From an uncultured Alphaproteobacteria bacterium (GTDB taxonomy: Bacteria; Pseudomonadota; Alphaproteobacteria; Thalassobaculales; Thalassobaculaceae), in NCBI GenBank assembly GCA_938028645.1, contig CALIMD010000127.1, forward strand, positions 1-5,597: a stretch of DNA of 5,597 nt, in the 5' to 3' direction. The notes beneath the pieces are model-generated. The model saw only the letters and a list, made by a program, of their open reading frames with translations, was not told the origin of the DNA and made no database searches. The stretch's first letter is position 1. Every line of letters starts with the position of its first letter. A program made the translations under genes and the position numbers. Shown here piece by piece: positions 1-5,597 of this stretch.

Positions 1-140
1 CATTTTCATGTGGGTCTTTATTCTTCTATTTAATTATAGAAAACCACTTACGCTTGAAGTGCAAATCGATTATTAAAGTGTTAAATATTTCTGTTTTTTT
101 CATTAGCGGTATTATTCGTTTCGAAATGAGGAGTAAAATT
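1..140. other. AT-rich upstream region of the acyl-CoA dehydrogenase gene
   Basis: This stretch lies ahead of the first gene and contains no convincing coding sequence. The dehydrogenase reading frame is open back to a TTG at 54. The 29 residues it would add do not resemble this family's N-terminus, and a good ribosome site points to the ATG at 141 instead. The region should hold the promoter of the three-gene unit. A TTGAAG at 54-59 resembles a -35 box, but no good -10 box sits 16-18 bases downstream, so I do not mark a promoter. The end of any upstream gene lies outside the window. Confidence 0.5.
127..133 (+). promoter_or_regulatory. Ribosome binding site of the acyl-CoA dehydrogenase gene
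   Basis: TGAGGAG lies 7 bases upstream of the ATG at 141 and matches the Shine-Dalgarno consensus well. It decides the start: the longer reading from the TTG at 54 would place this site inside the coding region. Confidence 0.75.
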
Positions 141-1343
141 ATGGACTTCAATCTTCCAAAGGAAATAGAAGATTACCGTGAAGTGGTGCGTGACTTTGTG
201 GACACTCATATTATACCGCTAGAAGCAGACCGATCGAATTATGACCATCACGAGAACATTGCACCTAATATTCTCAAGGCAACTCAAGACAAAGTAAAGG
301 CGGCCGGCTTATGGGCCCCACAAATGCCAAAAGACAGAGGAGGTTTAGGATTTGATCAGATTGGAATGGCTGCTTCCTATGAAGAGATGAATAGATCAAT
401 TTTTGGTCCCGTTTGCTTCAACTGCTCAGCTCCAGATGATGGCAATATGTTTGTGCTCAACCGAGTTGCCACACAAGCGCAGAAGGACAAATGGCTGCAA
501 CCCATTATAGATGGCGACGTTAGGTCCTCATTTGTTATGACCGAACCGCACCCCGGATCTGGATCAGATCCTTCTATGATGCTCACCAAAGCTGAACCAC
601 TTGGAAATTCCAAGTGGAGAATAACGGGGCACAAATGGTTCATAACAGGGGCTGAGGTGGCCGAACATTTCATATTAATGGCTAAAACATCAGAGGATCC
701 AAGGAAAGGCCTTACGGCTTTCATGTTTCACAAAGATCAACCTGGTTGGGAAATTATTCGCAGAATAGAAATTATGGGACCGGAGGAACATGGCGGGCAT
801 TGCGAGATAAAGTTCGATGGTCTTGAAATTGATGACGCCGATCGTATCATGGAAGTAGGCGATGGCCTTAAGCTTACACAGATAAGATTAGGTACCGCCC
901 GTTTAACACACTGCATGCGATGGTTAGGTCTAGCTAAAAGATCAATGGAAATAGCTACCGACTATGTGGAAAAACGGGAGAGCTTTAAGATTAAATTGGC
1001 AGATAGAGAGAGCGTTCAAATGATGCTTGGCGGGCTAGCTGCAGATATCGAATTGGGACGATTAATTACCATGCGCGCGGCCTGGAAACTCGCCAATGGC
1101 GACTTTGCCCGTAAAGAGGTTTCCATGGCCAAGAACCACGTGGCAGACACCTTACAAAAAGCAGTCGATACTGCTTTACAACTGAATGGTGCAAGGGGCT
1201 ATTCAAAAGATACCCCATTAGAATGGATTTATCGCTACGCCCGTCAAGCCAGACTCGTTGATGGAGCGTCGGAAGTACATAAAATGGTATTATCGCGATT
1301 TTACCGCAATGAACGTGATAAATTTTGGTCCTGGGGTTTATGA
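141..1343 (+). CDS. Acyl-CoA dehydrogenase family protein, ACAD10/ACAD11/LvaC type
   Basis: This is a 400-residue cytoplasmic FAD flavoprotein of the acyl-CoA dehydrogenase fold, full length for the family. The helical N-terminal domain covers about residues 1-125. The middle beta-domain carries the FAD/substrate motif FVMTEPHPGSGSDP (131-144) and GHKWFITGA (163-171). The C-terminal helical domain carries RESFKIKLAD (279-288), where RxxFG is usual, and LNGARGYSKD (349-357 region). The position of the catalytic Glu of classical enzymes (the YEGTS-like motif) is Asp374 in VDGASEVH, as in ACAD11-like proteins. Classical members oxidise acyl-CoA to 2-enoyl-CoA. The ACAD10/11/LvaC branch acts on 4-phosphoacyl-CoA made by a partner kinase, removing the phosphate and leading to an enoyl-CoA. 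The next gene is such a kinase and overlaps this one, which favours the second role. The start is ATG 141, set by the upstream TGAGGAG. The family call is firm; the exact substrate is inferred. Confidence 0.9.
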   Translation: MDFNLPKEIEDYREVVRDFVDTHIIPLEADRSNYDHHENIAPNILKATQDKVKAAGLWAPQMPKDRGGLGFDQIGMAASYEEMNRSIFGPVCFNCSAPDDGNMFVLNRVATQAQKDKWLQPIIDGDVRSSFVMTEPHPGSGSDPSMMLTKAEPLGNSKWRITGHKWFITGAEVAEHFILMAKTSEDPRKGLTAFMFHKDQPGWEIIRRIEIMGPEEHGGHCEIKFDGLEIDDADRIMEVGDGLKLTQIRLGTARLTHCMRWLGLAKRSMEIATDYVEKRESFKIKLADRESVQMMLGGLAADIELGRLITMRAAWKLANGDFARKEVSMAKNHVADTLQKAVDTALQLNGARGYSKDTPLEWIYRYARQARLVDGASEVHKMVLSRFYRNERDKFWSWGL

Positions 1344-2379
1344 TTTGCCGACGCCCGACCCAGTGCGTTTAACCCAGTGGTTGGGAAATAAAATAGAATC
1401 AAAGTCTATAAAACTAATTGATATCAGTAAATTAGACGGTGGCGCTCTCCATGAAAATTGGATTTGTCGGTATTTATTTGAAGATGGACTTTTTGAGGGC
1501 CGGCAAGAATTTGTTTTGCGAATGGCACCCCTACACAAACTTCCTCAAAGTCTAACTCTTAATCAAGAATATAAACTTCTCCGATTTTTAAATAAGACAG
1601 ACATAATCGTGCCCAAGGTATTTTTCTTAGCTCCCCAATCAACCATCTCTGACGACGAAGTTTTAGTAATGCAAGCTTTAAAAGGGACCAGCAGCCCGTT
1701 GGAGCTGATGAAAAATGCCCATACAGTTGAGAATGAGAACGCAATGACTAGGTTACTCGGACAACATTCGGCGCGGATACACAATATTGAACCTAAGGCG
1801 GATATTTTAAATTTTTTAACCATACCAAAAGTTTCTCCAGTACACCAAAACCTCCTATTATTCGAAAAGATTTTAGACTCGCTTTCATCACCGTTACCGC
1901 TTCTGGAATGGGCAGTCCGATGGCTTAATAAAAATGAGCCCACAGAGAACGAGATAAGACTATCACACGGTGATCTTAGGGTTGGTAATATAATGTTCAA
2001 CAATACATCACTTACCGGAATTCTAGATTGGGAGTTTGCTTCCTGGAGCGATCCATTAGAGGATATTGGCTGGTTATGTGCCAGGTGCTGGAGATACGGG
2101 AATGATAATAAACGAGTTGGAGGCATTGGCGAATTAAACGATTTTATCAGTGGTTATGACGAGATATCCAACAGAACCATAAATTGGTCTAACCTTCCCT
2201 ATTGGGAAATTTTGGCCACTGTTAAATGGGCTTTAATAGCTCATCAACAAGGACAACGAAACCTGAGTGATAGAAAGAAAAGGTTAGAACTGCTTTTGAC
2301 GGAACAAAAGGCAGATGAAATAGAACATGACATTCTTACCCAAATAAAGAAATTCAACGGAAGTGCTTATGCAAAATAG
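1309..2379 (+). CDS. APH-fold phosphotransferase, ACAD10/11 kinase-domain / LvaA type
   Basis: This is a 356-residue soluble kinase of the aminoglycoside-phosphotransferase fold. Visible motifs are the beta-3 strand EFVLRM with Arg71 where most kinases have Lys, the helix-C motif NQEYKLLRFL with Glu87, the catalytic loop HGDLRVGN (220-227) with Asp222 and Asn227, and the metal-binding DWE motif with Asp240 followed by SDPLEDIGWL. The later WRYG...VGGIG segment (262-274) is typical of kinases paired with acyl-CoA dehydrogenases and not of antibiotic-resistance enzymes. The known relative LvaA phosphorylates 4-hydroxyacyl-CoA together with LvaB; both neighbours here fit that scheme. The start is uncertain. 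ATG 1309 overlaps the dehydrogenase gene by 35 bases and lacks a clear ribosome site. TTG 1345, just after that gene's stop, gives an N-terminus (MPTPDPVRLTQWL) of more usual length. An ATG at 1340 overlapping the TGA is out of frame. It is probably translated by coupling to the dehydrogenase gene. Confidence 0.88.
   Translation: MNVINFGPGVYDLPTPDPVRLTQWLGNKIESKSIKLIDISKLDGGALHENWICRYLFEDGLFEGRQEFVLRMAPLHKLPQSLTLNQEYKLLRFLNKTDIIVPKVFFLAPQSTISDDEVLVMQALKGTSSPLELMKNAHTVENENAMTRLLGQHSARIHNIEPKADILNFLTIPKVSPVHQNLLLFEKILDSLSSPLPLLEWAVRWLNKNEPTENEIRLSHGDLRVGNIMFNNTSLTGILDWEFASWSDPLEDIGWLCARCWRYGNDNKRVGGIGELNDFISGYDEISNRTINWSNLPYWEILATVKWALIAHQQGQRNLSDRKKRLELLLTEQKADEIEHDILTQIKKFNGSAYAK
2359..2363 (+). 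promoter_or_regulatory. Ribosome binding site of the DUF6285 gene
   Basis: GGAAG lies 5 bases before the ATG at 2369, inside the end of the kinase gene. It favours ATG 2369 over the GTG at 2363, which overlaps the site itself. Confidence 0.55.
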
Positions 2380-2776
2380 ACAAACGATTATGAATTTATT
2401 GAAGACAATTCGCGACGTATTGGATCAGGATGTTTTTCCCAACTTGCCTGCTCACCAACTCGGAACCGTAAAAATGACCCAATCCGGGCTTGATATTGTT
2501 ATTCGGAATCTGACAAAGAGCTCAGAAACAATTACAGACCCAAAGATACAGGGAATGACTTTCAATGCCGCCTTGTCGTTTTTAAAAAATAACAAAAATT
2601 CTGAATATAAATTTTCGGTTCGCGAATTAGCAAAAGACATTCGTGAAGGTAAATACGATGATAACCTTTTAGGACCAATTCTGGGAGAATTAGAGGAGCA
2701 AGTCTGTCAACGGCTCGAGTTATCTAACCCTGAATATCTCTCTAAACAAAGATTTACTCAACCTAATGTTATCTAG
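2369..2776 (+). CDS. DUF6285 family protein, LvaB-like kinase partner
   Basis: This is a small, soluble, mostly helical protein of 135 residues with no signal peptide or membrane segment. I recognise the DUF6285 pattern: an N-terminus of the MQ-D/N-R-x-T type followed by an LL..IRDVLDQDVFP helix, a central helix, a conserved RELAKDIREGKYDD segment (85-98), and a C-terminal helix ending in LSNPEYL (118-124). Family members are usually found directly after APH-type kinases. The P. putida member LvaB is a small protein required with LvaA for phosphorylation of 4-hydroxyvaleryl-CoA. The gene overlaps the kinase gene by 11 bases, which implies translational coupling and equal amounts of the two proteins, as expected for a complex. 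A GTG at 2363 is an alternative start. The DUF6285 call rests on recalled sequence patterns, and the role is inferred from LvaB and from gene order. Confidence 0.8.
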   Translation: MQNRQTIMNLLKTIRDVLDQDVFPNLPAHQLGTVKMTQSGLDIVIRNLTKSSETITDPKIQGMTFNAALSFLKNNKNSEYKFSVRELAKDIREGKYDDNLLGPILGELEEQVCQRLELSNPEYLSKQRFTQPNVI

Positions 2777-2783
2777 CCCAGCA

Positions 2784-2805
2784 ATTATTAATAGACATTA
2801 ATAAT
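2784..2805. repeat. Perfect 9-bp AT-only palindrome between the DUF6285 and NIPSNAP genes
   Basis: ATTATTAAT (2784-2792) and ATTAATAAT (2797-2805) are perfect inverted copies around a 4-base AGAC loop. The stem is AT-only, so it would form a weak RNA hairpin, and no proper T-run follows. An operator for a dimeric regulator or simple AT-rich intergenic structure are both plausible. A weak terminator after the DUF6285 gene is less likely. Its right arm overlaps a possible -35 box at 2798-2803. Confidence 0.4.
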
Positions 2806-2826
2806 AATTTGATAAACTAATATATT
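2798..2826 (+). promoter_or_regulatory. Possible promoter of the NIPSNAP gene
   Basis: TTAATA (2798-2803) and TATATT (2821-2826) are separated by 17 bases and lie 31 bases upstream of the NIPSNAP start codon. Both boxes are imperfect, and the whole gap is so AT-rich that chance matches are expected. The overlap of the first box with the palindrome at 2784-2805 would suit repressor control. Confidence 0.25.
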
Positions 2827-2846
2827 ATCCAAAATTAAACTTTTTT

Positions 2847-2853
2847 AGGTGAG
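2847..2853 (+). promoter_or_regulatory. Ribosome binding site of the NIPSNAP gene
   Basis: AGGTGAG lies 4 bases before the ATG at 2858. It matches the 3' half of the Shine-Dalgarno consensus, so the short spacing is normal. The in-frame GTG at 2849 falls inside this site and is therefore unlikely to be the start. Confidence 0.6.
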
Positions 2854-2857
2854 TAAT

Positions 2858-3184
2858 ATGATTTATGAACTAAGAATTTATCATTGTGTTCCGGGTAGAC
2901 TGCCCGCTCTTCTTAACCGCTTTGAAACAATCACGCTTAAACTTTGGGAGCGTCATGGAATAAAACAAGCCGGTTTCTGGACAGTAGGAATTGGTGATTC
3001 CAATCAAGATCTCTATTATTTATTGGAATGGGAATCATTGGCAGACAGGGAAAAGAAATGGGATGCCTTTGCTTCTGATCCAGAATGGTTGGAAAAACGT
3101 GCTACCACAGAAGCAGATGGGCAAATCGTTGCCTCTGTAAACAATCAGATTTTGATGCCTACGAAATTTTCAGCCGTCAAATAA
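2858..3184 (+). CDS. NIPSNAP family protein
   Basis: This is a 108-residue soluble protein with the single ferredoxin-like alpha/beta domain of the NIPSNAP family (dimeric alpha-beta barrel class). The opening strand is MIYELRIYHC. It is followed by the helix GRLPALLNRFETITLKLW, the HGIKQAGFWTVGIGD strand pair, the YYLLEWESLADREKKWDAF block and the SDPEWLEKR helix, all characteristic of bacterial NIPSNAP proteins. One domain is the normal length for a bacterial member. The biochemical function of these proteins is unsettled. They often lie near acyl-CoA and aromatic degradation genes, and related dimeric alpha-beta barrels include small oxygenases and isomerases. The gene is on the strand of the kinase/dehydrogenase trio but 81 bases downstream, so it may belong to the same cluster with its own promoter. 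The start is ATG 2858 with AGGTGAG upstream; GTG 2849 would add three residues. Confidence 0.88.
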   Translation: MIYELRIYHCVPGRLPALLNRFETITLKLWERHGIKQAGFWTVGIGDSNQDLYYLLEWESLADREKKWDAFASDPEWLEKRATTEADGQIVASVNNQILMPTKFSAVK

Positions 3185-3191
3185 TTATAGT

Positions 3192-3218
3192 TGGGGGGAA
3201 CAACGTTTCATCCCCCCA
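3192..3218. terminator. G6/C6 hairpin between convergent genes, probable bidirectional terminator
   Basis: TGGGGGGA (3192-3199) pairs perfectly with TCCCCCCA (3211-3218) around an 11-base loop. It lies 7 bases after the NIPSNAP stop and 17 bases from the hydrolase stop on the other strand, which is where a shared terminator is expected. The stem is strong, but neither side has a clean T-run, only AT-rich sequence, so termination may be partial or may need Rho. Confidence 0.5.
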
Positions 3219-3235
3219 CTGAATGATTCTGTAAT

Positions 3236-4114
3236 TTATCCAGCAATGAGATTATAGCGAAAACCGCCAGATGCATGACTGATGACATGGCCCATTGTAG
3301 GCGATCCAAAATGCGCTGGACATAACAACGTATCGGTATCAGCAATCCGCTCGAGCATTTTCGTTCTGCTTACCGCCGATTGAATTGGATCCTCACAAGC
3401 CCTACTGGACCACTCGGGCCTAATCAATTGTAGAGGATGGTGTATCACATCCCCACTCATTAACGCAGTGTTGTCACCGGACTTCAAATTCAGCATAACA
3501 TGCCCGGGCGTGTGTCCAGGTGCTGGCTCCAGCCACATTCCATCATCGATTTGATGGCTGTCTTCAACGATTAAAGCTTGTCCAGCTTCCACGATAGGTA
3601 AAACACTATCCTCGTAAACCAAGGGGACAGGCACCGCAGCTCCCGATGAATATCGTTCGTGCCATAATTCAAATTCATTACGCGAAAATATATATTTAGC
3701 ATTCGGAAAAGTGGGCACCCATTTTCCATTTATCAGTTGAGTGTTCCAGCCAACGTGGTCAACATGCAAATGTGTGCATAAAACAAAATCAACTTCTTCA
3801 GGAACGACGCCAACAGCCGCCAACTCAGCTAGAAACGGTCCATCCTGCATATCCCATGAAGGTCTTGCTGGTCTTGGTTTATGGTTCCCAACACATGTAT
3901 CGACCAAGATTGTGTGGTGCGATGTCTTAATTATATACGATTGAATACACAATATAACCTCAATGCTCTCTGGATCGATATATCTTGGCATGAGCCAATC
4001 CCTATTGGCTTCTATAACATCTTTCGTGGCATCTGGAAAAAACGTATAGGTATCAAAGATAGGCACTTCGCTCTCAACAGCCCTCAAAATTTGCAACTCA
4101 CCTAATTGATACAT
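3236..4114 (-). CDS. MBL-fold metallo-hydrolase
   Basis: This is a 292-residue metallo-beta-lactamase-fold hydrolase with no signal peptide, so it is likely cytoplasmic. The full two-metal ligand set is visible: HLHVDH (His115, His117, Asp119, His120), His201 in PGHTPGHV, Asp222 in SGDVIHHP, and His268 in CPAHFGSP. Other family marks are ILVDTCVGN (69-77), DHVGWNT (119-125) and VPTFPNAKYIFSR (133-145). This pattern belongs to a common proteobacterial group of unassigned MBL hydrolases distantly similar to quorum-quenching and gamma-lactone lactonases. The catalytic Tyr that lies three residues after the bridging Asp in AiiA-type lactonases is replaced by His225, so a lactonase role is not secured. 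The start is ATG 4114, with a perfect AGGAGG (complement of 4119-4124) 4 bases upstream. It follows the channel gene on the same strand by 40 bases and may be read with it. The substrate is unknown. Confidence 0.9.
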   Translation of the reverse strand: MYQLGELQILRAVESEVPIFDTYTFFPDATKDVIEANRDWLMPRYIDPESIEVILCIQSYIIKTSHHTILVDTCVGNHKPRPARPSWDMQDGPFLAELAAVGVVPEEVDFVLCTHLHVDHVGWNTQLINGKWVPTFPNAKYIFSRNEFELWHERYSSGAAVPVPLVYEDSVLPIVEAGQALIVEDSHQIDDGMWLEPAPGHTPGHVMLNLKSGDNTALMSGDVIHHPLQLIRPEWSSRACEDPIQSAVSRTKMLERIADTDTLLCPAHFGSPTMGHVISHASGGFRYNLIAG

Positions 4115-4133
4115 AATGCCTCCTATTTATTAG

Positions 4134-4139
4134 ATTATA
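4134..4139 (-). promoter_or_regulatory. Isolated TATAAT -10-like box upstream of the MBL hydrolase gene
   Basis: The minus strand reads a perfect TATAAT 19 bases before the hydrolase start codon. No recognisable -35 box sits 15-18 bases upstream (this falls in the end of the channel gene) and there is no extended TG. It could give the hydrolase gene its own weak promoter or be chance in an AT-rich 40-base gap. Confidence 0.25.
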
Positions 4140-4154
4140 ATTTAACGAACTTTG

Positions 4155-5597
4155 TCATTCATTGGTTGATTCATTTTGGATCAGGACTTGTGCCGGCGGT
4201 GCCGACCCATCTTTATTCTCTCCAAAATATAGAGTTCTATGTGGAAACGGCATTTCAATACCCTCGGCATCAAACCGTTTTTTCATTCTTCTAAAAAACT
4301 CTCGTTTTACGCCCCATTGCATAATAGGTTGTGTTTTTATCCGAGAGCGAATAATCACAGCACTGTCCGCAAGCTCATGAACTCCCATCACCTGGATGGA
4401 TTCAATTATGCGAGGGCCCCAAACTTCATCCGCTTGAAGGTCAGCCGACACTTCCTCAAGAATTTTACTCACAACATCAGTATCTTCGCGATAAGCGACC
4501 CCAATATCCAAAAGTGCAAATGAATAATCCTTAGTAAGATTTTCAACTGTAGTTACATCGCCGAATGGAACGGTGTGGACAGTTCCACCTACGTCTCGCA
4601 ACTTAATTGTTCTAATCGATAAATCTTCAACTACTCCTGTATGACCCCCAACGGTGACGACATCACCAACAGCAATTGTATCTTCTATCAGGATAAATAA
4701 TCCAGTAATGATATCCCTTACCAAGGCCTGAGAACCAAACCCTACAGCCAAACCCAATACACCAGCTCCAGCTAATAGAGGGGCAATATCAACCCCCAAT
4801 TCGGCCAAGATAATAAGTCCCCCAAAAACAATCAGAGCGATTAGGATCGCTTTTCTAAGAAGAGGAAGAAGTGTTTTACTTCGGCTTCCCACTTTTTTCC
4901 GCGCGTCTTCACCACTGTTTTCAGCTAACGCTTTAGAAATTGCACTTGAGGCAAATTCCCAGCCTATGACGCAAAGTATCAGTACAAATAAGATCGTTCC
5001 CGATCCTTTGACAATCTTTGCACCAATCGCCGGTGGAATAGTTTCATCTAAACTAATCTGCCACCCAGAAAGACAAATTAACAAAACACAAATTCCAATA
5101 AAGACATCTACAATGCGCCTCATCACCGGTCGATATAGATTACTGCGGTCTTTGAGACCTGGAAATTTCTCGTTTATACTTGGCTCAATCCTAAAAATGC
5201 GCTCTATGGCACGACCAAATAGAAACGAGAGAAGTAGACCACCAAGGACAGCAAAAATCGTGATTAGTGTAGCTGTTATGAGATAAATAAAACCATTTTG
5301 CGCCCCAGAGCTAAACACACAAAACACTACGAAAACGTATATAAGTGCCAAGACATGCCAAATATCGGCTATTCTATTCCGAATCGCTCCAACACCAGTG
5401 CCTCTTATAAAATTAGAAAACTGTTCTTTTGACTGCAAGATCACAATTGACACCATGCCACCGATGATCGCTGCAAAAACAATATCAACAGCTTGTCTCT
5501 GGTCAAAATTTTGAGGGTGCGCAATCATTTTTGAAATGATAAAGCCAAGCACTCCAACCGTAACAATTCGCATTATCCAAACATACAAGTAAGCCGT
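4155..5597 (-). CDS. MscS-type mechanosensitive ion channel, YbiO-like, 5' end outside window
   Basis: This is an inner-membrane channel that opens under membrane tension to release solutes on osmotic down-shock. Residue numbers count from the TTG at 5588. Hydrophobic helices lie at about 3-20, 33-51, 74-94, 97-125, 156-176, 195-215 and 243-264. They are followed by the pore helix and its continuation at 267-301 (APLLAGAGVLGLAVGFGSQ, then DIITGLFILIED). The MscS beta-domain follows with VGDVVTVGGHTGVVEDLSIR (309-327 region) and HTVPFGDV (338-345), and then the cytoplasmic alpha/beta vestibule (about 355-455) ending in EMPFPHRTLYFGENKD. The pore and beta-domain resemble E. coli YbiO, a protein of over 700 residues with an N-terminal extension. 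The frame stays open to the window edge with no stop and no ribosome site at the TTG, so the true N-terminus lies beyond 5597. The C-terminal tail after 455 is short and polar. Identification as MscS family is firm; YbiO subgroup is likely. Confidence 0.92.
   Translation of the reverse strand, partial: TAYLYVWIMRIVTVGVLGFIISKMIAHPQNFDQRQAVDIVFAAIIGGMVSIVILQSKEQFSNFIRGTGVGAIRNRIADIWHVLALIYVFVVFCVFSSGAQNGFIYLITATLITIFAVLGGLLLSFLFGRAIERIFRIEPSINEKFPGLKDRSNLYRPVMRRIVDVFIGICVLLICLSGWQISLDETIPPAIGAKIVKGSGTILFVLILCVIGWEFASSAISKALAENSGEDARKKVGSRSKTLLPLLRKAILIALIVFGGLIILAELGVDIAPLLAGAGVLGLAVGFGSQALVRDIITGLFILIEDTIAVGDVVTVGGHTGVVEDLSIRTIKLRDVGGTVHTVPFGDVTTVENLTKDYSFALLDIGVAYREDTDVVSKILEEVSADLQADEVWGPRIIESIQVMGVHELADSAVIIRSRIKTQPIMQWGVKREFFRRMKKRFDAEGIEMPFPHRTLYFGENKDGSAPPAQVLIQNESTNE

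Noticed and set aside
54..140. Longer N-terminus for the dehydrogenase beginning at TTG 54
   Set aside because: The extra 29 residues do not fit the family, the start is a TTG without a ribosome site, and TGAGGAG at 127-133 places the start at ATG 141.
377..724. 115-codon open frame on the minus strand inside the dehydrogenase gene
   Set aside because: It is antisense to conserved FAD and substrate motifs, and its translation resembles no protein I recognise.
1258..1308. Kinase start at TTG 1258 or ATG 1261
   Set aside because: The added residues are only the out-of-frame shadow of the conserved dehydrogenase C-terminus, and no ribosome site precedes either codon.
1563..2126. 187-codon open frame on the minus strand inside the kinase gene
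   Set aside because: It lies opposite a gene with all kinase motifs, its translation shows no family pattern, and it has no ribosome site that stands out.
1309..2379. Aminoglycoside resistance gene
   Set aside because: The fold is shared, but the VGGIG region, the partner dehydrogenase and the DUF6285 neighbour point to an acyl-CoA-related kinase.
4106..4523. Short plus-strand open frames across the channel gene's 3' end and the 4115-4154 gap
   Set aside because: They are shadows of the channel gene; the translations are low in recognisable structure and have no supporting signals.
4966..5286. 106-codon plus-strand open frame opposite the channel's membrane helices
   Set aside because: It is antisense to clear transmembrane segments of the channel and has no protein-like pattern of its own.
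1..5597. CRISPR array, mobile element, tRNA, riboswitch or anti-phage system
   Set aside because: I saw no spaced direct repeats, transposase motifs, terminal inverted repeats, cloverleaf-like sequence or defence-gene motifs; every gene fits metabolism or osmotic stress.

Overview
The window looks like chromosomal DNA of a Gram-negative bacterium. The proteins have a proteobacterial, most likely alphaproteobacterial, flavour. This is judged from recalled family sequence patterns only. The DNA is moderately AT-rich, with very AT-rich intergenic gaps. There are no RNA genes, insertion sequences, CRISPR arrays or phage genes. The genes are tightly packed, and only short gaps separate them.

Left part (+ strand, 141-2776): three overlapping genes form one transcription unit. 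They encode an acyl-CoA dehydrogenase-fold protein of the ACAD10/ACAD11/LvaC type, an aminoglycoside-phosphotransferase-fold (APH) small-molecule kinase of the ACAD10/11/LvaA type, and a 135-residue DUF6285 protein of the LvaB type. The same trio is known from the Pseudomonas putida levulinate (lva) pathway. There LvaA with LvaB phosphorylates 4-hydroxyvaleryl-CoA, and LvaC helps convert the phosphorylated product towards an intermediate of beta-oxidation. By analogy this is a small module for bringing 4-hydroxyacyl-CoAs, or similar hydroxylated acyl-CoAs, into beta-oxidation. The CoA ligase (LvaE) and short-chain dehydrogenase (LvaD) partners are not in the window, so the true substrate is open.

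Middle (+ strand, 2858-3184): a small NIPSNAP-family protein lies 81 bases downstream of the trio. The gap is AT-rich and contains a perfect 9-bp palindrome and possible promoter elements, so the gene may be a separately controlled last member of the cluster.

Right part (- strand, 3236-5597): a metallo-beta-lactamase-fold hydrolase with a complete two-metal ligand set is preceded, 40 bases upstream on the same strand, by an MscS-type mechanosensitive channel of the large YbiO-like class. The channel gene runs off the right edge of the window. The two gene groups converge at about 3185-3235, where a G6/C6 hairpin probably ends transcription. A speculative link is that the hydrolase opens lactones to hydroxy acids that feed the trio. 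The hydrolase is in a separate transcription unit and lacks one key residue of the known lactonases.
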